Shown here piece after piece: positions 57,161-64,000 of a stretch of DNA of 64,000 nucleotides. The notes under the pieces were generated by a model that saw nothing but the letters and a program-made list of their open reading frames with translations, was not told where the DNA came from and searched no databases. The DNA is from Canna indica. Taxonomy: Eukaryota > Streptophyta > Magnoliopsida > Zingiberales > Cannaceae. The stretch is taken from contig CP136890.1 of NCBI GenBank assembly GCA_034359265.1, positions 45,792,501 to 45,856,500 of the forward strand. Direction: 5' to 3'. The stretch's first letter is position 1. Every line of letters begins with the position of its first letter. The translations under genes were made by a program, and so were the position numbers.

Positions 57161-57173
57161 TGGTATCAGAGCG
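57161..57173 (+). other. Primer-binding site of the gypsy element
   Basis: TGGTATCAGAGCG five bases after the LTR end; a 12-base match to the initiator Met tRNA site. Confidence 0.88.
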
Positions 57174-57374
57174 TCAGGTTAGGTCTTGACTATAACTAGG
57201 GATTGAGTACCGAACTAGGCATATGCTAGCATGTCTACGTATGATATAGTTATGCTACGAGATCAGACAACCACGACTGCACTCAGCGCACCATGCGGTT
57301 CATAACTTAAATTATAATTGAATGAGTTGGTTAATATTAATGATGAAATCATTATTTTTTTTTATGATAGTTTG

Positions 57375-59000
57375 ATGGAGGCCCGAAATGCTGCTTTGAG
57401 TGGTAGAGGTAGCAATTCCACCGAACGCCGGGGCCGGGGGCGAGGCCGAGGTCGGGGCCGGGTCCGTGACAGAGAGCAGTCTGAGGCAGAGGGCCAGGAT
57501 TCTGCAATTGTGCAACTTCAGGCACAGGTAGCTCAACTAATCGAAGCGCTCTGCAGGGAGCAGGAGTTGAGACAGCAGATACAGCAGCAACTATTGGCTT
57601 AAGATTTTCAACCTTGGTCTTAATCTCGATTTTGATGATAACAAACATGAAACTAATGATTTAATTGAGAAATCCTTTCAGGTTCCATATCGATTAGCGC
57701 ACGACGTCGTCGATCGGAAGTATCAAAGAAATCAGGAAATCAGAAGGATGTTGGTCGACGTGCTCGGATTCGTCGAGAAGATAGAGTATAGGTTTAGGGT
57801 GTCTAGTTTATATTGTAATATCCTCATGATGATGCATAAAAACCCAAAAACCATCCCCAAATTCCAAAACATGAAAACCTGAAAACCGTCGTGAAATAAC
57901 ATAGGGAGCTCCTTGGAGGGCTATATGACCTAGATAGTTTCTTGATATAAAAAATGACGATAATTATTCTTTGGGTTAAAATTAGATAATGAGATACTTT
58001 TTAGGATTTTTTGATAGCCTAAAAATTACATAACGAGATTTTGAGTTGCTATGCCAGTCTGGGGGTATGACAGTAGCAGATTATGAAATGGAGTTCACCC
58101 GGCTCTCTAGGTACCACCCAACTCTAGTGGTTTCTGAGATCGCTAGGTTGAAGAGGTTCGTGGAGTGTCTGAGACCTCAGATAGGCAGACTTATCCATTA
58201 CACCGAGGACTCCACATTTGCTCGGGTAGTGGATAAGGCCCCCAGGGAGGAAGCACTGGTGCCATTCGAGAGGAAAGATGGGCCGCCCAAGAAAAAGCTT
58301 CGGTCTCAAGGGTGAGGTGGTCGGTCGTGGCATTCAGATGGAACTGTGACCACCGTAGATCACTAGCAGAGTCATGGGCACAACAGTAGCCGGGGCCGCG
58401 GAGGCTCAGGGCTAGGGGCGACGAGACATGCAGATTCAGGGGGCGCTGCTTAGAAGTCAAACATGCCGCAGTGTGGTCGTTGTAACCGAAAACACTAGGG
58501 AATTTTATGGCCGTATAGATGCATGCTTCAAATATGGGCAGGTGGGACACTTTAGGAAGGATTTCCCAGACAGAGGTGGCCAGAGAACTGAGCTGTCAAG
58601 AGGAAAGGCACTGATGTCAGTAGGGTCAGTGGCATAGAAGGGTCAGGTGCAGAGCAGAGGGCCGCAGGCTAGTCACTCTGAGAAACCGTCTGCCCGAGTC
58701 TTCGCCATGAACCGTTATGGGACAGAGGCATCTAGAGCAGTGGTAACAAGTACTATTTTAGTATGTTCATCTGCTGCTTATGTTCTGTTTGATCAGGGTG
58801 CCAGGTGCCACGCACTCGTTTGTATCTGCCAAATTTGCTGTCGAGTTACCAATGACACCTTCTTTGCTTGACGGGCCATTTCTAGTATCAACGCCTACGG
58901 GCGATGCAATCATAGCCAAATCAATTTTTCAAGGCTGCGAAGTGCTCATCTGCGGCCATGCATTGAGAGCAAATTTGACACTCCTGCCCAGAGCTGAATA
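57375..59000 (+). pseudogene. Ty3/gypsy gag and protease remnant, interrupted by LTR fragment
   Basis: The start MEARNAALSGRGS leads into an Arg/Gly run and a Gln-rich helix (QAQVAQLIEALCREQELRQQ) to 57593. A Sirevirus LTR fragment breaks it. Gag resumes 58046-58315 (MTVADYEMEFTRLSRYHP, FVECLRPQIGRLIHY), a Retrotrans_gag domain. A worn zinc-knuckle region (CFKYGQVGHFRKDFP, about 58525) follows; its Cys to Tyr and Cys to Phe changes spoil metal binding. A retropepsin-like end (VRVPGATHSFVSAKFAVELP-like, about 58795) keeps the GATHS loop. No reverse transcriptase is present. Not functional. Confidence 0.85.
57594..58040 (+). repeat. Sirevirus LTR 5' fragment inside gypsy gag
   Basis: Matches the first roughly 440 bp of the LTR at 47667 (GGCTTAAGATTTTCAACCTTGG, ATGATAACAAACATGA, TTCAGGTTCCATATCG, AGGGAGCTCCTTGG). 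It has no LTR end and no target duplication, so it is a truncated piece. Confidence 0.8.
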
Positions 59001-59393
59001 AAGTGGCAGTCAAGAATCGTTACCCACTGCCCAGAGCTGTTGGGGTAGATCTATATTATCATTTTCGAAATATTCTTGCCAATGCAGTCAAGAATGTTCC
59101 ATATTGGTATATGTAGTCAAGAAATGTTTCATTTAATTGCTCATATCATGTTTAATTGTTGCTATGCTTAGTGTATGTTCCATATTGGTTTAACCTCTAC
59201 ATTACTTACTTTTTATTTCGGTACTTCATTATGTTACTATCCGTAATTAATTTGGTAAGTGATGTGGAAATGGTAGGTCAAGTGCCTACATAGTCGGCGA
59301 GTTCGCTCGTTCTAGGAAGAATGGGTTAGATAACATGTAGGACGTTGCAAGATGCATAGTATATATGGAAACCTAGCTAGGAAATGACACAAC
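59001..59393 (+). repeat. Short gypsy LTR remnant
   Basis: TAGATCTATATT...GTTCTTGCYAATGCA and following words resemble 55745-55800 of gypsy LTR 2. No gene is seen. Confidence 0.4.
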
Positions 59394-60554
59394 TGTTGGC
59401 TTTAGGTTTTCAACCTTAGTATTAATCTCGGTTTTGATGATAACAAACATGAGACTAATGATTTCATTGAGAATATCTTTCAGGTTCCATATTAGTTAGC
59501 GTTCGATGTCCTCGATCGAATAAATTGGGAGAAATCGATGAATCGGAAGGACATTGATCGTCGCGCTCGGGTTCGTCGTGAAATTTCTCGAAGATCAACA
59601 TTTGCACAAAAGTCATCTTGGACGAGACCAAAGATCACATGGAGAGCTCTCCAAGTTGATGCTCGTTGAAAGCTGGAACCCGGAAATGAAGCGCGGAAGA
59701 AAAAGGCTGAAGAAATCAAATTCAGCCTATGTTCGATCGACTGGGCGGTCGACCGAATAGGGTAAAGAAATTGGCAGTAGCCAATTTGGTCCACCGGTCG
59801 GTCGACCGAACACTGCCAAAAACTGGTAGTGGCTACTTCGGTCGACCGACAGAGGCCAGAAATGAGCAGTAGCCCTAGCGGTCGATCGGATTGAGGATCA
59901 CGCAGTCGCGCGATCGATGGGTCGACCGAATGTGGGATTGGGTGTTTTGCGTCTGGCGATCAACCCATCGGTCGATCGCACAGAGAGAAGATACAACTGT
60001 CGGTGTGAGCGATCGATCGGTCGATCGATCGACCAATCGACCGAGCGTCTACAACGAATAGTTTTCTATCCGTTGAGCTGCCGTTTCTTTGAGAGGGTAT
60101 AAATATCATTCATCTAACCTCTTTAACTTCTCTATTTGATTTCTCACAGATTTAATTGAGGATTTTAGAAGTGATTTAAGCCTTCCAACGATCGATTGCA
60201 GCACGCTCTGCTCTTCCGTTGAGTTCTTCTTCAAGCGTCATCTGCTCCTCAACTCGATAATTGATTTGAGCTCTACGACTCGGCGAGTTGGAGGTTTCAA
60301 GGCTTGGAAAAGAGCATGAATTCTTGGTTTTATTTTAAGCTCTTTTCACTTGTATTTTTAACTGTTATTTGAAACTGTTGTTGAATTTGTGCGTGTGAAG
60401 ACCTAGGCTGTTTAGGTCTTGTTGTGGAAGTGGTTACCTTGTGAAGGTGTAAAGCCACTTGTGTAAACTTAGTTTTTACTAGGATTAGTTGAGGTATCCC
60501 TTAGGGTTGAGGTGGAAGAGTGCTCTTGGTAAGAAGGCGGAGACTTCCGGGTAG
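59394..60554 (+). repeat. Sirevirus LTR, 3' truncated
   Basis: Begins TGTTGGCTTTAGGTTTTC and follows the 47667 LTR to the AGGCGGAGACTTCCGGGT block, then switches to gypsy LTR at 60555. Promoter palindromes and TATA are kept. No second LTR follows, so it is a solo or broken copy. Confidence 0.85.
59733..60105 (+). promoter_or_regulatory. LTR promoter block, third copy
   Basis: TCGATCGACTGGGCGGTCGACC and many GGTCGATCG words (59733-60046), the inverted pair AACGAATAG/CTATCCGTT (60054-60076 region; one mismatch), then TATAAATA at 60098-60105. The order and spacing match the gag-only element. Confidence 0.65.
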
Positions 60555-61196
60555 GGCCGATTGTAGCCGGGATTCTTACACCATAAGTAGGCTTTAAGGG
60601 CCGGATGCCAGGTGGCAAGGTTAGGCCGTTATGACAAGTTTCTCCTATATGGTTTATACAGAATGACCCACGGGGTCGATAGTCACATCAAAATGTAGCT
60701 TACCTCCCTGATTATATTCTATGTTGTTTATATATTATGCATGACTAACTGCGGATTATGTGGAGGTTCGAAAGAACCGCTCACCGAGTCCCAAGTGGAC
60801 TCACGATTTGTTTCCTTTGTTTTGTAGAGATTAGTGATCGAGGCTTGTCATCATGGTACAATTGGAGGGCAGGTGGTGGTGCCATATCTTATAGCGGCGT
60901 TCTTTGGTCATACTCCAGTGTCTTGTAGTAGTTATTTTCCGTTTCTACACTGACAGTTGTGTTTTGAAAAGTTTGTAATAACTTTGGTACTTGAGACGTT
61001 CTATTTGTGACGATGTTAGTTTTCTTCTTTGGATTGAAAAACATATATTTATGAATTTTGAAAACTTTAAATAAAGATTGTGTTGTGGTTTCCTTTCTCG
61101 ATATATTCTATTTTATTATCAGTTAGTGTAGACAGTAGGCTACAGGGCAGGATGTAGGCCCTGGCTGGTCACACTACCCTTAGTTGGGGTGTGACA
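60555..61196 (+). repeat. Gypsy LTR 3' part
   Basis: Ends GTTGGGGTGTGACA at 61196 and contains GGAGGTTCGAAAGAACCGCTC and CTCACCGAGTCCCAAGTGGACTC. Its end is closest to the LTR at 17865/18460 (GGCTACAGGGCAGGATGTAGG versus the reverse of CCTGTAGCCTACC). It lacks a primer site. Confidence 0.75.
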
Positions 61197-61454
61197 AGCT
61201 CCACTTTTCCCACTCCAGAAATGTAATAATTCTCTCTCCCTCAAGTTGATCCGTTTGAGAATATGCGTGGTTGCTAACAGTTGCAGCCGCTGCTGCGATT
61301 TCTCGTCATGCAGACGGTGATTGCCTATAGCCAGAAGACATATATGGTAGTAGGATGGTTGCTCTGTTATGATTTATTTAGTCCTGCTCCTCCCTTCTTC
61401 CTCTTCTCAGCTTCACTATCTGAAGCTTGATTCGATAGTGACATAATTATTTAC
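61197..61454. other. Unassigned spacer
   Basis: 258 bp with no coding or repeat match to the rest of the window. Confidence 0.3.
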
Positions 61455-62255
61455 GCAGTCCAGTGACAAACTTGTCACCTAATCTACGGGGCCCTCATCG
61501 GATAGATCTCAATCCACTAACAACACGTACAATACTAGTTCCAGGATTTCATACTATGAAATCCAACTATCAATACTACAATGAATTAGAAATAACAAAT
61601 AACCTATTTACTATTACAAATACTAATCGACTTGCCTCTCTATGACATCAGAATCATAGAGTTCCGTCCTCCACACAGTCTCTGAATTGTAGTGAGTTAA
61701 CAACCCAACTCCATCTTGTCTTGAAGATGATTAAATTAGATTGTTGTCGATTATTGCACTTAGTAGTCTCAACTCCTCATATAAATGGCAACATAATTTA
61801 CATACGTAGGAGACTTGAGAACATTCAGATATTCTCTTTCAGTATATATAAGTGAAAGCCAAGCCAATCAATCTGAATAAATGCCTATTTAATCAATGAT
61901 CATAACAACATCAGTTCAAATCGAACAGGCAGCCATGAATCCCCATAAAGCACCTCATAAAGCTCTAGAAGTAATGCCTGGTTCATTAATGAAGACCACA
62001 TCCATATTCCAAAAATGAACAAGCAATAAACAGGTAATTAAAGATGATTAAAATATAAGAAAGATAATAAAAAGAATCATCATTAATTATAGCAACCAAA
62101 AGCCATCATCACAGGCAACTCCATCAGCCTAAAAACTTCAGTTACTATGCAGAACTTCTCAAGGACAAAAGTCGTTGTAACTGTCACTTCAACTGACAAC
62201 AAAACTAGAAATTCTTTTGCCAAATATAGCCAACACATATAAGCTAACACTAACA
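61455..62255 (-). repeat. LTR of copia family A, minus strand, 3' truncated
   Basis: The reverse complement starts TGTTAGTGTTAGC at 62255 after a worn purine tract and matches window positions 7-210 (GATGTCATAGAGAGGCAAG, GTGAAATCC, GATTAGGTGAC). It stops at 61455, so about the last 150 bp of the LTR seen at 200-346 are missing. Confidence 0.75.
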
Positions 62256-62488
62256 ATCTCACCATTTGGCTTATTTGGCAAAGCACAATCTGTCAAAACA
62301 ACCCAACAAGACAGAGTTCAAAAAATAGCAATTTAAACAAAAATATATTAATTGTCAAAAAAAAGATTAATAGATAATATCCAAAGTCAACAATCCACAA
62401 TCATAGACAAAAGATTACAACCAGACAACCAGCAGTCATCATAGTCATACAATCAGTCACGAAGGACAATCTAGTCAATCAAACAAGT

Positions 62489-63300
62489 TTAAGTATCACC
62501 ACCAAGATAAAGTTGCAACCAACAAATAGACAAGACAAAAATATTGCAACTAGATTGTTCTCCCCCTTTTTGGCATAATAAGCCAAAGGAGATAGAGTCA
62601 ATATCAGTTTGAGCTAGAAGAATCTGAAGAACTATAAAGGAGAGAAACAGGATCTGGAGATGCAGTAGTGAAGTGGTCAATGACTTTCTTCTCAATAGAA
62701 ATGAGCTGTTGTTGAAGCAAAGACATAGTTTCCTTTGCCTTAACTTAAAGACTTCCTCTAGGAGAGCTTGTTCACTAGCAGATGATGCAACATAAGATTT
62801 CTTGTTTAAACCGGAGTTCACATGAGTACTCACCCTTGTCAAAAGCTTGTGATGAATTTTTAGTGATGAACCAACTGGTTCAAGAAACTCTTCAAATGAG
62901 CATTTGAAGCCTTGCTTTTCTAGAATTTCATATATCAGGTTTGGAAAAATCAAAAACATTCTAGATTTTGAATTCAATCGAGATCTAAGAGTTGTAATTT
63001 GATCAAAAATTAAACTTCCTACATCAAAAGGTATCCCATTTGTAATTTTGAATAGCAACAACACCATTTCTTTGTTGAGATAAGTGATGTGAGAGGTTGG
63101 AATCCAGAAGTACCTTGCAATTATAAACAATGTAGCATAAAAAGTATTCAATGATGCAGATTTTATATTATGCTGTCATGACCAGTTGGAAATTTCACAA
63201 TTTGACACTTTTTCACCAACAATTTTCAGAAATTCTGCTCAAGAAGAAAAAGATGTAAAACCAAGGAACTCATTTATGATTTCAAGACTGAAAGAGTACC
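62489..63300 (-). pseudogene. env-like / putative plant transposon protein ORF
   Basis: On the minus strand a broken N-terminal part (KWYSFSLEIINEFLGF, about 63300-63240) leads to a 220-residue frame 63151-62489. Residues 1-70 (ARYFWIPTSHITYLNKEMVL; ITNGIPFDVGSLIFDQI) resemble the plant transposon protein domain found in third ORFs of Sirevirus and Athila elements. After about residue 135 the sequence turns Leu/Phe-rich with no similarity, probably a wrong frame. The first polypurine tract lies at 62562-62580 and an LTR at 62255, as in an env-like ORF before the 3' LTR. Function of such ORFs is unproven. Confidence 0.55.
62562..62580 (-). other. Polypurine tract of the minus-strand copia element
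   Basis: The minus strand reads TTATGCCAAAAAGGGGGAGA, the standard first tract of Sirevirus elements, downstream of the env-like frame. Confidence 0.7.
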
Positions 63301-63374
63301 ATTTTCCCCTGATAAAAACTTGTTGAAAGTGACTGCTTTCAGGATTAGAAATATCCTTGTTGATCAAATACCCA

Positions 63375-64000
63375 CACTAGAAGGGCGGGGGGGGGGGGGG
63401 GGGGGGGGGGTTGAATAGTGTGTATCTACTTTTATGATTAATTGAATTATTTTTGATTTTAATCAATTCAACTACCCGATTCAAGTTACTTGATTCGTAG
63501 TGCGACTAGATGCAATCACAAGTGAAAATCAAATTGAGCAATCAAGATAGCAATACAAACACGAAATATATAGTGGTTTGGCCAACACCGCCTACTCCAC
63601 AACCTTGGCTTATCACTAAGGATTTCTAACCTTAACACTTTATAGATTGATAGTTTTTCTAGGAATACAATGAGGACTTATCCCTCAACCCTAGAGGCGA
63701 GCCTCAACACCTATTCTCTAGCAAAAATAACAATCTACAAGACACCAAGGTGTTTACACGCACACCTTGCAAGCTACCCTAAAAATCGATACAAAGAAAG
63801 ATGAAAACAATACAAATGGAGCTTAAATGTAAACAATACTTGATGTAGCTCCAACGCGTCTCCTTCGAGCACTTCAAGGCTTCGAGTATGGATTTCTCGG
63901 TGAAGACCAAGCTTGATGAAGTGAGGAGGGGTTGAGAGTGTGGAAACAGAGATTAGGACTTTAAATCAACTCCTTTAGGCTTGTAATACCTAAGGATATG
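63375..64000 (-). repeat. Sirevirus-type LTR, minus strand, cut by window end
   Basis: The reverse complement ends ...CACTATTCAACCCCC...CTTCTAGTGTGGG. It also has the conserved GTGGAGTAGGCGGTG...CCACTATATAT block (about 63595), as in the LTRs at 7677 and 47667. It continues past the window. Confidence 0.7.
63387..63410. repeat. Poly(G) run of 24
   Basis: The C tract at the LTR end is 5-9 long in other copies (8090, 49390, 54768) but reads as 24 G on the plus strand here. It could be true slippage or an assembly or sequencing artefact. Confidence 0.95.

Overview
This is nuclear DNA from a flowering plant. It has plant LTR retrotransposons, hAT and CACTA transposons, GT-AG introns and one clear plant chromatin gene. 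A monocot is a reasonable guess from the transposon mix, but the sequence does not settle it. Most of the window is nested mobile DNA; genuine host coding sequence is under 1 kb.

The one intact host gene lies on the minus strand, 44574 down to 23687. It encodes a 216-residue BAH plus PHD-finger reader of the EBS (EARLY BOLTING IN SHORT DAYS) type. Five exons (73, 343, 69, 139 and 27 nt) join in phase with GT-AG borders. Introns 1 and 2 are 87 and 103 bp, but intron 3 is 14,734 bp and intron 4 is 5,313 bp, so 651 nt of coding sequence spans 20.9 kb. Intron 3 splits the PHD finger and holds a three-level nest: hAT-2 (29694-39070, 8-bp target duplication GTAGGACA) contains a non-autonomous LTR element (32019-38942), which contains hAT-1 (34265-38175, 8-bp duplication GGCCGAGG). 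Intron 4 carries a hAT-like fold-back element (27167-27893, duplication ATCCAGGC) and a fragment of the same non-autonomous LTR family.

Left region (1-23050): two broken Ty1/copia elements fused near 3945; the 3' end of a CACTA transposon with arrays of inverted GACCCTCACTAAAA motifs (8119-9258); Tat-type Ty3/gypsy gag remains (9780-11575); and two host pseudogenes. The first (12063-12561, plus) has in-frame stops and is cut by a 320-bp TRIM element. The second is a heavy-metal P1B-ATPase pseudogene (15460-13104, minus). Gypsy LTR pieces follow, one with a 53-bp minisatellite and one with a recent 595-bp tandem duplication of its LTR/primer-site/leader junction.

Right region (45369-64000): gypsy LTRs are repeatedly hit by one Sirevirus-like copia family. 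A complete gag-only copy (47667-54798) has a perfect 5-bp target duplication, GTATG, and lacks protease, integrase and reverse transcriptase. Its LTRs share a compact regulatory block: a cluster of TCGA/GATC palindromes, a 9-bp inverted repeat, then a TATA box. The window ends in a minus-strand env-like ORF and further copia LTR pieces, one from the family seen at position 1.

No rRNA, CRISPR array or bacterial gene is present. The best candidates for new biology are the EBS-like gene with its very large transposon-filled introns and possible BAH-only product, the palindrome-rich subterminal array of hAT-1, and the gag-only Sirevirus derivative with its conserved LTR promoter block.
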